48,411 nucleotides of DNA from Chlorobiota bacterium (GCA_026415505.1 JAOAGY010000015.1:1-48411), one strand, 5' to 3'. Positions 26,425 to 35,865 are shown, counted from the stretch's first letter. The notes: generated by a model not told the origin, from the letters alone. Numbers and translations are program-made.

Positions 26425-28118
26425 GCACGACGCTGCACGTTCGCACTCTCTCGCCGCTGCTGATCGGGACGAACCAGGAGATGCAACCGTTCGAGTACAT
26501 CGTCGCCGATGGCGTGCTGTACCGCCTCGATGCCGATGCGCTCTTCGAGCGGATTCTCGACGAGCGTCCCGACGCAGCCGACGTTTTTTCGGATTGGCTC
26601 GATGCGAATGTCGAGCAGATCGGGCGCGCCGAGCGGCAGAGAGAGTACGGTCGCTTGACGGAACTGCGCCGCAGCTTCACGCTCGTCGAGTTCGTTCGCC
26701 GGCGGCTCGGCGACAATCGTCTGGCGCAGGAAATCGATCGCGATATTCGCACCGGCAAGCTCGCCATGTACGCGATGCGATGTGAGTCGCTCGAGGGGCT
26801 TTCCGTCGAGCGTCGCAACGGTAGTCTCCGCAGCACGCGCCGGAGCAAGGGGACAATCGCCGTTGCCATCAAAACCGGCAGCCAGCAGCTCTACATTCCT
26901 GGCTCCTCGCTCAAAGGCGTCCTTCGAACGGCGATGCTCTACGCGGTGCTCAGCGAAGCCGACGGAGCGCTGGTTGCCACGCTGGCAGAAGAACTGCACC
27001 GCAAGCTCAGCAAGTTGAGAAGCCAAGACAGAATCCGCGACGCCGACCGGAAATTCTTCGACGAGACGCTCGAAAGTCTGGTATTCTACTGCGGCACGAA
27101 TCATCGGGACGGAACCAAGTGGGACGATCCCAAGTTCGACCTTTTCAAGCTCGTCTCGGTCGGCGATAGCACGGTGCTCGTACCCGAGCATGCTGGATGG
27201 GTGGTGCCGGTGGACGTCTATTGCGCCGGTGGTACGGTGCAGTCGATCACACCGGCAGCGGAAACGATCGCTCCTGGCAACGTCGTGCAGATGGAGCTGC
27301 GCATCGGTACGGCGTTCATCGAACAGGCGCGGCAATGGCTCCGGAGCGGCAATGCTGTCTTCGGTCGGACCCAATGGATCGGCATCGAGGAACGATTCGC
27401 GCGCCTCTATGGCTGCCCGATCGAAGAAGCCACAGCCGACCGCATCGTCGGGCGGCTGCTCGATGCAGCATGGCGTTTCGGCGCTGCCATTGCCGATCGC
27501 GACCGGCAATGGGCAACGCAGCACTTTCCCGACCTTGCCGCGTTCTACGACAAGCTACCACCGACAGCAGCGATGATGGGTTATGCCAGCGGCTTCCACG
27601 CGACGACGGTCATGCTGGCGATGATCGCCAATCCAAAGCTTCGTGCGATCGAACAGGAAGTCGTGCGCCTGTTCGGCATTCGCAGTCGCAGCAGCCAGCG
27701 GAGTATTTCGCTCGACTCGTTCCCGACGTCTCGGCGCATGGCGACGCCCGATGCCATCGGCAAGCCTGCTCTTCCGCTCGGTTGGGTGGAGTTGTCGCTC
27801 GAGCCTCTCCAGCGGCTCGACTCCACCACCGGAGCTGCTGCGACAACCACCAGCGTGCGGACCGAACCGATCGAGCCACCGATCGCCGAGACGCTTCGAC
27901 CCGGCGCCACTGTTTGTGCTCGCATTGTCGAGGTCGCAGCGTCGGGCGTTTCCGTCGAATTGCTCGCGCGGGGGCAGGAAGGGAAAGCGTATCGGTGCAG
28001 CGGCGTGGGGAATACAAGTGGTTTGTCGGTGGGCACGATCGTGCGCGTTCGAGTCAACATGCATCCGAAGACCAAGCAGGTTCAATCGCTCACGTATGCC
28101 GGGCTATGGAAACCCTAA
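26421..28118 (+). CDS. csm5: Csm5: Cas7-like subunit at the crRNA 3' end, with an extra C-terminal domain
   Basis: The 565-residue product is longer than the usual 350-450 residues. The N-terminus (L-H-V-R-T-L-S-P-L-L-I-G) and I-P-G-S-S-L-K-G-V-L-R-T-A are Csm5 hallmarks. The typical Csm5 end, L-P-L-G-W-V-E-L-S-L, is reached at about residue 460. After a low-complexity linker rich in Thr and Ala come about 70 residues (495-565: G-A-T-V-C-A-R-I-V-E-V, then G-T-I-V-R-V-R-V-N) with the strand pattern of an OB/S1-like RNA-binding domain. The fold assignment of this tail is an inference. It overlaps csm4 by 4 bp and csx3 by 13 bp. Confidence 0.93.
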   Translation: MSTTLHVRTLSPLLIGTNQEMQPFEYIVADGVLYRLDADALFERILDERPDAADVFSDWLDANVEQIGRAERQREYGRLTELRRSFTLVEFVRRRLGDNRLAQEIDRDIRTGKLAMYAMRCESLEGLSVERRNGSLRSTRRSKGTIAVAIKTGSQQLYIPGSSLKGVLRTAMLYAVLSEADGALVATLAEELHRKLSKLRSQDRIRDADRKFFDETLESLVFYCGTNHRDGTKWDDPKFDLFKLVSVGDSTVLVPEHAGWVVPVDVYCAGGTVQSITPAAETIAPGNVVQMELRIGTAFIEQARQWLRSGNAVFGRTQWIGIEERFARLYGCPIEEATADRIVGRLLDAAWRFGAAIADRDRQWATQHFPDLAAFYDKLPPTAAMMGYASGFHATTVMLAMIANPKLRAIEQEVVRLFGIRSRSSQRSISLDSFPTSRRMATPDAIGKPALPLGWVELSLEPLQRLDSTTGAAATTTSVRTEPIEPPIAETLRPGATVCARIVEVAASGVSVELLARGQEGKAYRCSGVGNTSGLSVGTIVRVRVNMHPKTKQVQSLTYAGLWKP

Positions 28119-28465
28119 GCGAACCGCCACCGGTCGAACTGGTCATCGGGCAGACGACCGAGGAGTTTCAGATTCTCCACGTCGTTTTGCGTGTGCCCGC
28201 AGTCGGTGTCGAGGTGCTTGGTATGCTCCGCTTGCCGGAGGAGCTGCGGTGGGATCGCGGCGTGGTCATCAACGGGCGCGCACCGGTGTGGCTCTATGCA
28301 GCGTTGGTGCACCTGTGTCATCCGGCGCGATGGATCGCCACGGTCGATCCGCGTCTGGGTGGAGCGGTGGTCGTGGTGCGGCACCATCCCGACGCACCGG
28401 CGATCGGACAGGTCATTCCGCTGGCACCGGAGCTGATAGCGATTCCGACACAAGCGGCAGACTAA
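28106..28465 (+). CDS. csx3: Csx3 (Crn3-type ring nuclease), cyclic tetra-adenylate degrading
   Basis: The 119-residue product carries the Csx3 signature: R-G-V-V-I-N-G-R-A-P-V-W-L-Y-A-A-L-V-H (about 51-69), H72, and V-D-P-R-L-G-G-A-V-V-V (80-90), followed by a His pair. Known Csx3 proteins linearise cA4 and so switch off CARF effectors. Here the gene is the last of the csm operon and starts inside csm5, so it is made together with Cas10, which should make the signal. It is the stand-alone form without a fused AAA domain. The family assignment is strong; the activity is inferred from the family. Confidence 0.88.
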   Translation: METLSEPPPVELVIGQTTEEFQILHVVLRVPAVGVEVLGMLRLPEELRWDRGVVINGRAPVWLYAALVHLCHPARWIATVDPRLGGAVVVVRHHPDAPAIGQVIPLAPELIAIPTQAAD

Positions 28466-28583
28466 ACCTTCGCAATAGCCACCAGCCACGTTCCCCCACA
28501 CTCCGCCATAGGCGCATCGGTTCATCGTCAATTCAGCAATATCGGTGCAATTTTGCGCCAGCAGTTTCTCCCTACGCATCTCG

Positions 28584-29720
28584 ATGCAGCAGGCAGCACC
28601 CTCTCAGCGTCTCTACGAACTGGATGCAGCAAAGTTCGTCGCAATGCTGCTGATGATTGTTGGGCACGCTCTCGATGCCCTCGTTCGTCCCGATGAACTC
28701 GACATTACGCGCTTGCCGTGGTCGCTGTGGCACTGGTGGCGTGGGATTACTGCACCGATTTTTCTGACCATTTCTGGCATGCTCTTCGCGCTGACATTGC
28801 GGCGGGACGATCGCGGTCGTGTCGAGCGTTCGATTCTCCGGCGGCGCATTCTCCGCGCTGTACAGGTTGGTGCGATCGGGTATCTGCTGGTCTTGCCTGC
28901 TCATCGGCTCTACGATCTGCCATTTGTCGAGAACGAAGTATGGCGTGCGTTTTTCCAGGTCAACATTCTCCAGCTTGTTGCAGCGAGTTTGACGATACTG
29001 GTGATTTTCGCGGCGGTGTTCGACGATGAACGCGTGTTTCGCCGCGCCGTACTGCTCGGCAGTATCGCAATTGCTGCACTCACCCCGCTTGTCCATCGCA
29101 TCGCGTGGTACGACCATCTGCCCTCGGCGCTCGCTGCGTATGTGAGCTACGATGGAGGATCGCTTTTTCCCGTTTTTCCGTTTTCGGCGTTCATGCTGTT
29201 CGGAGCATGGCTGGGCGCACGGCTTCGGACGATCGAGTACGAGCGGCTGCGTTGGTTCCGTCGCACCGGCATCGTTCTCGGCGGCATGCTCGCTGTAGTC
29301 GGTGTGACGATCAGCACCGCAGTCCCGATAGCAGGCGTTGACATCTACCGCTATACGCCAATCGGCGTCGCCATTCGCGAAGGAGTTGCGCTGTTGTTCA
29401 TCGTGGGAGTTTCTCTAGCACTACCGGCATTGAGGGCTATCGAGAGACTGCTTGTGCTGTTCGGCAAACAGGCTCTGACCATTTACGTGCTCCACTTAGT
29501 ACTGCTCTTCGGATCGCCGTGGTTTTCGAGCATCGGGCGGCTATACCCGAAAGCACTGTCGCTGGGGGAAGGAATCGCAGCAGCAATCACCATTCTCGTT
29601 TTGACCCTGGGGAGCGTTGTCGCATGGCAACATGTTCGCCCGTACATACTGCGTCCTGCAGTGGTGCAAGCACTCCGCATCGGAGTTGCTGTCGTGCTTG
29701 CGTATTTGTTGCTGGCATAG
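28584..29720 (+). CDS. Polytopic membrane protein of the DUF1624 / acyltransferase-like group
   Basis: The 378-residue product has about ten hydrophobic segments. It starts with L-Y-E-L-D-A-A-K-F-V-A-M-L-L-M-I-V-G-H, matching the D-x-x-R/K...M-x-x-x-H pattern of DUF1624 and heparan-alpha-glucosaminide acetyltransferase-like proteins. S-L-F-P-V-F-P-F-S-A-F-M-L-F-G-A-W-L-G follows, and later A-L-T-I-Y-V-L-H. It may transfer acyl groups to a sugar or lipid across the membrane; the substrate is unknown. The ATG at 28584 is preferred over an earlier TTG. CAATTTTG at 28548-28555 could be its -10 element. It lies 118 bp after csx3 and is probably not part of the CRISPR operon. Confidence 0.8.
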   Translation: MQQAAPSQRLYELDAAKFVAMLLMIVGHALDALVRPDELDITRLPWSLWHWWRGITAPIFLTISGMLFALTLRRDDRGRVERSILRRRILRAVQVGAIGYLLVLPAHRLYDLPFVENEVWRAFFQVNILQLVAASLTILVIFAAVFDDERVFRRAVLLGSIAIAALTPLVHRIAWYDHLPSALAAYVSYDGGSLFPVFPFSAFMLFGAWLGARLRTIEYERLRWFRRTGIVLGGMLAVVGVTISTAVPIAGVDIYRYTPIGVAIREGVALLFIVGVSLALPALRAIERLLVLFGKQALTIYVLHLVLLFGSPWFSSIGRLYPKALSLGEGIAAAITILVLTLGSVVAWQHVRPYILRPAVVQALRIGVAVVLAYLLLA

Positions 29721-29792
29721 CCGCGCAAAGACTAAAAGGGCGATTGCCTATCTTCGTGGCGCAGCAATGTCGTCCGCTCACACGACTCTTCG

Positions 29793-30605
29793 ATGAATTC
29801 TTCTATCCGCGTGCTGTTCATCGGCGACATCGTCGGCATGCCAGCCGTCGAGCGAGTCTGCGCGATGCTCGGCTCGTTGCGCGAGCAGTATCGCTGCGAC
29901 CTTGTCGTCGCTAACGCCGAAAATGCCTGGGAAGGCAAAGGTCCCAGCAAACGCGAAGCCGAACTGCTGTTCGCCGCTGGTGTTGACGTTATCACCACGG
30001 GCAACCATGTCTGGGAAAACTGGAAGTCACGCCCGCTGCTTGCGAGCAATCCACGCGTTCTTCGACCGCTCAACTATCCGCCGGGCAATCCAGGCGGCGG
30101 GATGGTTATCGTCGAGACAATAGCCGGAGCGGTCGGTGTTCTTCAGCTCCAGGGGCGAGTCTATATGCCGCCAATCGACTGCCCCTTCCGCACCGCCAGC
30201 CGTGCTGTCGAGCAACTGCACGAGCGAGCACATGTGATCATCGTGGACTTCCATGCCGAAGCGACCGCTGAAAAAATCGCGCTGGCACGGTTTCTCGATG
30301 GAAAAGTCAGCGCTGTGCTCGGCACGCACACGCACGTCCAGACAAACGACGCTCGCATTTTGCCCAATGGCACGGCGTTTGTGACGGATGTCGGCATGAG
30401 CGGCGCGTTCGATTCGGTCATCGGCATGGCAACAGAGGTAGCGCTGCGGCGTTTCCTCTACCAAACCGCGCACAAGTACGAACTGGCTCACGGCGACTGG
30501 CGAATCAGCGGCGCTGTCGTCGAAGCCGACACCGAAAGCGGCAGAGCACGCACCATCGAGACGTTCTGCCTGCCTTGTCCCGAACCAAATCGGACGCCGG
30601 CGTAA
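29793..30605 (+). CDS. YmdB-family metallophosphoesterase
   Basis: The 270-residue product has the family's metal-binding motifs: F-I-G-D-I-V-G at the N-terminus, V-A-N-A-E-N, T-T-G-N-H-V-W, V-D-F-H-A-E-A-T-A-E-K and L-G-T-H-T-H-V-Q-T. Members such as Bacillus YmdB hydrolyse 2',3'-cyclic nucleotides. It often lies near rny or recA, but not here. TATCTTCG at 29749-29756 is one base from the promoter consensus and lies 36 bp before the ATG. Confidence 0.92.
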   Translation: MNSSIRVLFIGDIVGMPAVERVCAMLGSLREQYRCDLVVANAENAWEGKGPSKREAELLFAAGVDVITTGNHVWENWKSRPLLASNPRVLRPLNYPPGNPGGGMVIVETIAGAVGVLQLQGRVYMPPIDCPFRTASRAVEQLHERAHVIIVDFHAEATAEKIALARFLDGKVSAVLGTHTHVQTNDARILPNGTAFVTDVGMSGAFDSVIGMATEVALRRFLYQTAHKYELAHGDWRISGAVVEADTESGRARTIETFCLPCPEPNRTPA

Positions 30606-30744
30606 CTCGACTCACTGCGCAGAGAGCGCCGGCACAGCACATGCTCATGTGCGGCGCGATCCACCCCGGCGACAACTGCGCTGAAACAGAATATGCGCCC
30701 TTCGGGGCTCGATAGTACTTGTACACTTGCTGGAGGCACACCCG

Positions 30745-31983
30745 ATGAAAACCGCACTCATCACCGGGATCACAGGTCAGGATGGCTCGTACTTGACGGA
30801 ATTTCTGCTCGCACAGGGTTACACCGTTCACGGCATCATTCGCCGATCGAGTGTTTTCAACACCAATCGGATCGACCACGTGTACAAAGACCCCAACGCC
30901 GTCAATGGGGATGCGCGGCTGCTCCTCCACTACGGCGACTTGAGCGATCCAGGCTTATTGACCGAGCTTATTTACAACATTCGCCCGGACGAGGTGTATC
31001 ACCTGGGAGCGCAGAGTCATGTTCGCGTCTCGTTCGACATGCCCGAGTACACCGGCAACATCACAGCGCTCGGCACCACTCGTTTGTTGGAAGCGATTCG
31101 ACGCAGCGGAATTCGTCCTCGATTCTACCAAGCCTCGTCGAGCGAAATGTTCGGCGCTGCACCGCCACCGCAGAACGAACGCACGCCGTTCGCACCGCAA
31201 AGCCCCTACGCTGTCGCCAAGCTCTACGCCTATTGGATGGCATGCAACTACCGGGATGCATACGGACTGTTTGCGTGCAATGGTATCTTGTTCAACCACG
31301 AATCACCGCGGCGTGGCGAGACATTTTTGACCCGCAAAGTCTCGCGAGCACTGGCATTCATCCTCAGCGGTAAGCAACGCACCGTGTACGTGGGCAATCT
31401 CGATGCGCGTCGTGACTGGGGCTATGCACCCGAATACGTTCAGATGATGTGGCTGATGCTCCAACAAGACTCCCCCGATGATTACGTCGTCGGCACGGGC
31501 GAGACCCACAGCGTGCGCCAATTCATCGAGGACGCCTTCGCATATGCTGGCGTCGAACTCGAATGGCGCGGCGAACACCAACACGAGCAGGGGATCGTTC
31601 GCAGCGTCGAACATCGCTGGGAGCATGTACTCCGATCCGGCGATGTCGTCGTCCAGGTTCTACCGAAATATTTCCGACCGACGGAAGTTGACGTTCTCCA
31701 AGCCGACATCACAAAAGCGCGGACAAAACTCGGCTGGGAGCCGCGTGTCGGTTACCGCGACTTGGTTCGCATCATGGTCGATTACGACATGCTCTTCGAG
31801 GGATTGGAACCGCCCGGCGCGGGCATCGAGGTCGAACAGCATCTCGGCTACACATGGATTCAGCAGCCACCCTACAATGTCACCGGCGGATTGGACTCGA
31901 ATCAGCGCTTGCCGATCAAGGCAGAACGACGGCTAGTACAAACGGTCGCTGAGCTGCTGGCACACGCCGAAAACGATTGGTAA
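30745..31983 (+). CDS. gmd: GDP-mannose 4,6-dehydratase
   Basis: The 412-residue product converts GDP-mannose to GDP-4-keto-6-deoxymannose, the first step towards fucose or rhamnose-type sugars. It has the NADP-binding [10 protein letters not shown], the R-R-S-S motif, the active-site [22 protein letters not shown] and W-G-Y-A. The ATG at 30745 has GGAGG ten bases upstream; an in-frame TTG six codons earlier is not needed. The last 60 residues or so (after D-M-L-F-E-G-L) go beyond the usual end of the family and look unrelated to it. No fcl/GMER partner is adjacent. Confidence 0.93.
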   Translation: MKTALITGITGQDGSYLTEFLLAQGYTVHGIIRRSSVFNTNRIDHVYKDPNAVNGDARLLLHYGDLSDPGLLTELIYNIRPDEVYHLGAQSHVRVSFDMPEYTGNITALGTTRLLEAIRRSGIRPRFYQASSSEMFGAAPPPQNERTPFAPQSPYAVAKLYAYWMACNYRDAYGLFACNGILFNHESPRRGETFLTRKVSRALAFILSGKQRTVYVGNLDARRDWGYAPEYVQMMWLMLQQDSPDDYVVGTGETHSVRQFIEDAFAYAGVELEWRGEHQHEQGIVRSVEHRWEHVLRSGDVVVQVLPKYFRPTEVDVLQADITKARTKLGWEPRVGYRDLVRIMVDYDMLFEGLEPPGAGIEVEQHLGYTWIQQPPYNVTGGLDSNQRLPIKAERRLVQTVAELLAHAENDW

Positions 31984-32012
31984 TGCGGTCACCGTCAGCG
32001 GGGAGCTTTTTG

Positions 32013-32020
32013 TAATTTTG
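32013..32020 (+). promoter_or_regulatory. Likely -10 element of the M16 peptidase gene
   Basis: TAATTTTG is an exact TAnnTTTG match 45 bp before the ATG at 32065. It is followed by a direct repeat (GGCTGCGTTT twice) and by CGGAGGAG as Shine-Dalgarno. The TTTG box at -33 is missing. Confidence 0.55.
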
Positions 32021-32064
32021 GCTGCGTTTGGCTGCGTTTCCACCTCGTAGCGGAGGAGTTTACG

Positions 32065-34899
32065 ATGAGATCACCCATCAGCGGAGCGGCAATCGCATCG
32101 TTGCTTGCCGTGAGCGTGTTGTATGCACAGCCGACGACAATCCCGCTCGATCCATCCATTCGCACCGGACGGCTCTCCAACGGGCTGACGTACTATCTGC
32201 TGCCGAACAGACTGCCCGAAAAGCGTCTCTGGCTGATGCTCCACGTCGGCGCTGGCTCGCTCGACGAAGACGACGATCAGCGCGGCTTGGCGCATTTCGT
32301 CGAGCACATGGGCTTCAACGGCACACGCCACTTCCCCAAGCAATCGCTCATCGAAACGCTCGAATCGTTCGGCATGCGCTTCGGCGCCGACCTCAACGCT
32401 TTCACCGGTTACGAGCGAACCGCGTACATGCTCCAAGTGCCGACCGACCGCCCCGGTGCACTCGACACAGCATTGCTCATCCTGCGCGACTGGGCTGGCG
32501 ATGTGCTTTTCGACTCGCTCGAATTCGAACGTGAGCGTGGCGTGGTCTTCGAAGAATGGCGGCTGGGTAAAGGAGCCGAAGAACGCATGTGGGAAAAGCA
32601 GGCGCCGATCATCTATCGCGGTTCCAAATACGCCGAGCGCGATCCGATCGGCGACACGGCGATTCTCCTTCGTGCGCCGCTCAGCGCTGCGCTTCGTTTC
32701 TACCGCCAATGGTATCGCCCCGAACTGATGACACTGCTCGCCGTCGGCGATGCGGACATGGCGGCACTCGAAGCGAGCATTCGGCGCGTGTTCGGCGATC
32801 TGCGCAACCCCGACAATCCGCGCGTGCGCCAGCGCGACGAACTGCCGATCTACCGCGAAGCGCTCATCGCAACCGCCAGCGATCCGGAAGCGTTTTTCAC
32901 TCGCGTGACTATCCAGCGCCGCATACCACATACTCCACCGCGCACGCTCGCCGATTACCGGCAGCAACTGGTCGAACAGCTCGCCATCGAAATCATTGAC
33001 CAAGAACTCGAAGAACGGCTCAAACAGCCCGATGCACCCTGCCGCTTCGTTGCAACGGGCATCGCACCGACCAACGGCAAACGGCGCAATCTCAGCGTGG
33101 ATGCGCTGTTCGTCGCCGATGGCAAAACAGAAGCGGCACTGGCGATGATCGCCACCGAATTCGAACGCGCGCGCCGCTATCGCTTTACGCTGTCGCAGCT
33201 CGACCAAGCCCGACGCGCACTGCTCCGACGTGCCGAACGCGACTACGACGAACGCAACAAGCGCGAAACCGAACGACTGCTGTTCGCCCTGTTGCAACAG
33301 GTCGAAAACGGCATCACGCCGACCAGTGCCGAATTCCGCTACGGCACTGCACAACAGATGCTGCCGACGATCACGCTCGACGACATCGAAGCAGTCAAGC
33401 AACAACTGCTGGCACCCGACGGTTGGATCGTCATCGTTTCCGCTGCCGAAAAACCCGACGTCGCACCGCCGCCGACTGACGACCGCATCCGCGCGATTTT
33501 GGATTCGATCGCGTCTGCATCGCTGCCGCCCTATGCGGACATGCCGCCGCCGAACGCTCTCATCGAAAAACTTCCCCAGCCCGGCACGGTCGTCAGCGTG
33601 CGACAACGTCCCTCGAGCGGCATCACCGAGTGGACGCTGTCGAACGGCATTCGCGTCGTGCTCAAACCGACGACCAACAGCGACGATGCGATTCACCTGC
33701 GACTGTTCCGTTCCGGCGGTTATTCGCTGGCAGACGACGCCGATCTGCCGTCGGCACGCATGGCAGGCGAGGTTGCCACCGAATGCGGCGCTGGCGCGCA
33801 CACTGCACGCGACATCGAGCGATACCTTCGCGGCAAAGTCGTCACGGTATCGCCCCGCATCACCGAAATGCAAGAACGCATCGAAGGGCAAGCCTCGCGC
33901 AAAGACGTGCAGACGATGTTCGAGCTGCTCTACCTCTACGCGACCGCGCCGCGTTTCGACAGCACCGGCTTTGCCAGCTTCCGCAGCAAAACCGCAGCGC
34001 TCTACGGCAGCTTCGCCAACATGCCCGAACAACGCTACAGCGACACCATCGCATGGGCAACGGTCGGCTACCATCCGCGTCGTGAGCCGATATCGGCACA
34101 GATGGTCGAGCGCGTGCGACTCGACCGCGCGGCAGCGTTCTACCGCGAACGTTTTTCCGATCTCGGCGGGGCGACGATCGTGATCGTGGGACGGTTCGAT
34201 CCCGACTCCATCCGTCCGCTCGTCGAGCGGTACGTCGCCTCGCTGCCGACGACACGACGCCCGCAGAATTGGCGTGACCGCGGCATACGATACGTGCGCG
34301 ACACCGTCCGACGCATCGTCCGTGCCGGCGTCGAACCGAAGAGTTTGGTAGAGCTCCGCCTGCTGGGAAGCTGTCCGAAGTGGTCGCTGCGCGAGGAAGT
34401 CGCTGCCGATGTGTTCGAACACATCCTCAGCCGGCACGTTTTCGACATCGTGCGCGAGGAAATGGGCGCCAGCTATTCGCCCGGCGCAGGCGTCTCGATC
34501 GTGCGCCGACCGGAGCTGCAACCGATGGTGATCATGTACGCCTCGTGCGCACCCGACAGCGCCGACGACATCATCGCGACGATGTGGCGCATCGCCGATA
34601 GCCTCCGTGTGCAGCCGCTCGACACGCTGCGCTTTGCACAAGGCAAGGAAATTCTCCTCCGCGAGTACCAGCGCAACATGCAGGACGATCGCCAAATCCT
34701 CACGTGGATTGCCGATGCGTATTGGCTCGGCGACGATCCCGACGAGCGACTTGTGCGCTATCCCGACATCGTTCGCTCGATCACGCCGCGCGATGTGCAA
34801 GACATCGCACGCCGATACATCGCTCGCAACCGATGGGTCACCGGCATCATGCTCCCGTTGACGACAGAGAAAACCGGTCATCACGATGGCAAACAGTAA
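32065..34899 (+). CDS. Two-domain M16 (pitrilysin/insulinase-like) zinc peptidase, exported
   Basis: The 944-residue product opens with a signal peptide (I-A-S-L-L-A-V-S-V-L-Y-A-Q). The active M16 domain has the inverted zinc motif H77-F-V-E80-H81 in A-H-F-V-E-H-M-G-F-N-G-T, and a glutamate-rich third-ligand region about 75 residues later (V-F-E-E-W-R). The second half (from about residue 510, W-T-L-S-N-G-I-R-V-V-L-K-P-T) is the inactive partner M16 domain. The two domains are fused in one chain, as in PqqL and other long Bacteroidota M16 proteins. It probably degrades small peptides in the periplasm. A 57-bp gap separates it from the DinB fusion gene. Confidence 0.94.
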   Translation: MRSPISGAAIASLLAVSVLYAQPTTIPLDPSIRTGRLSNGLTYYLLPNRLPEKRLWLMLHVGAGSLDEDDDQRGLAHFVEHMGFNGTRHFPKQSLIETLESFGMRFGADLNAFTGYERTAYMLQVPTDRPGALDTALLILRDWAGDVLFDSLEFERERGVVFEEWRLGKGAEERMWEKQAPIIYRGSKYAERDPIGDTAILLRAPLSAALRFYRQWYRPELMTLLAVGDADMAALEASIRRVFGDLRNPDNPRVRQRDELPIYREALIATASDPEAFFTRVTIQRRIPHTPPRTLADYRQQLVEQLAIEIIDQELEERLKQPDAPCRFVATGIAPTNGKRRNLSVDALFVADGKTEAALAMIATEFERARRYRFTLSQLDQARRALLRRAERDYDERNKRETERLLFALLQQVENGITPTSAEFRYGTAQQMLPTITLDDIEAVKQQLLAPDGWIVIVSAAEKPDVAPPPTDDRIRAILDSIASASLPPYADMPPPNALIEKLPQPGTVVSVRQRPSSGITEWTLSNGIRVVLKPTTNSDDAIHLRLFRSGGYSLADDADLPSARMAGEVATECGAGAHTARDIERYLRGKVVTVSPRITEMQERIEGQASRKDVQTMFELLYLYATAPRFDSTGFASFRSKTAALYGSFANMPEQRYSDTIAWATVGYHPRREPISAQMVERVRLDRAAAFYRERFSDLGGATIVIVGRFDPDSIRPLVERYVASLPTTRRPQNWRDRGIRYVRDTVRRIVRAGVEPKSLVELRLLGSCPKWSLREEVAADVFEHILSRHVFDIVREEMGASYSPGAGVSIVRRPELQPMVIMYASCAPDSADDIIATMWRIADSLRVQPLDTLRFAQGKEILLREYQRNMQDDRQILTWIADAYWLGDDPDERLVRYPDIVRSITPRDVQDIARRYIARNRWVTGIMLPLTTEKTGHHDGKQ

Positions 34900-34956
34900 T
34901 TTCGGGACGCGCTGCGTGGCGAGCTTTCCAATGGTCGAACTTCGAGGAAAACTGCG

Positions 34957-35865
34957 ATGAGCACATCGCATTTCGGCACCGTTGCCGACTACTACCGTGC
35001 GCTCCGCGCTGTGTACCAGCGCAATCCCTCGTCGAAACGGTGGCAAATTCTGCTGGAGCATTACAACGCGCCCAACCACACGACGACGTGGAAAAAGCTT
35101 GCCCGAAAATTGGGCTTCAAAGATTTTCGCGCCATCAACAGCCACTACGGGGCACTGGCACGCAAGGTCGCCGACGAGCTGGGAATCGGTCCGGAAGACA
35201 TCGCAAGCGCCATGGGCACGGACTACGCCGACGCTTGGATTTTCACGCTCGTCGATTGGGCGGAAGACGGCAAGGATTCCGACGACGGCACAACGCTTTT
35301 TGTCCTGCGACCGCAAGTGGTCAAAGCGCTCGAACGGATGGGCGTGGCGCGCAAGACGCCGCAACTCCCCGCCAAGAAGCACACCGAGCGCATTGCCCAC
35401 TATCGCCGACTGCTGCGCTACGAGTACGAGTGCATCGAACGCGTGATCGCTTCGCTCGAAAGCGTTCCCGAGGATCGGCGCACAGAGCCGCTCTACGAGC
35501 GTGCCGTTTCACTGTTGGCACACGCAGCAGCGGCACAGCACCTGTGGCTTGCGCGTCTGGGTAAGGGGTCTCCGCCGCTGTCGCCTTTTCCGAGCGGTGT
35601 CACAGCAGCCGAGGCTGCCGACGATTACCGCGAAAGCGTCGTCGCCTGGCAAGGCTACCTGGAAGAGTGCAGCGACGAGGATTTGCACAAAAAGCATCGC
35701 TACACCACGATCGCCGGCGATCGCTACAGCAGCACGCTCGAGGACATCTTGCTGCATCTTTTCGCGCATGGTGCATACCATCGTGGACAGATCGCCATGG
35801 CGGTTCGCGCGCTCGGCGGCACACCGGCAGTGACCGATTTCATCGCGTGGGCACGCCAGCAATGA
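34957..35865 (+). CDS. DinB-family protein with an N-terminal helix-turn-helix-like domain
   Basis: The 302-residue product has two parts. Residues 1 to about 110 (T-T-W-K-K-L-A-R-K-L-G-F, then I-N-S-H-Y-G-A-L-A-R-K-V) resemble a small domain that in other bacteria is often attached to HNH nucleases. Residues 130-302 form a DinB four-helix bundle with the metal-ligand histidines in A-A-Q-H-L-W-L-A-R-L and L-L-H-L-F-A-H-G-A-Y-H-R-G-Q-I. DinB proteins bind a divalent metal and several act as thiol transferases or in stress responses. The role here is unknown. GAGGA precedes the ATG. Repeat block C starts immediately after the stop. Confidence 0.82.
   Translation: MSTSHFGTVADYYRALRAVYQRNPSSKRWQILLEHYNAPNHTTTWKKLARKLGFKDFRAINSHYGALARKVADELGIGPEDIASAMGTDYADAWIFTLVDWAEDGKDSDDGTTLFVLRPQVVKALERMGVARKTPQLPAKKHTERIAHYRRLLRYEYECIERVIASLESVPEDRRTEPLYERAVSLLAHAAAAQHLWLARLGKGSPPLSPFPSGVTAAEAADDYRESVVAWQGYLEECSDEDLHKKHRYTTIAGDRYSSTLEDILLHLFAHGAYHRGQIAMAVRALGGTPAVTDFIAWARQQ

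Noticed and set aside
32071-35400. 1109-residue open frame on the minus strand
   Set aside because: It lies antisense to the M16 peptidase and the DinB fusion, both with clear motifs. Its translation is rich in Arg, His and Asp with no domain; it results from codon bias in high-GC DNA.
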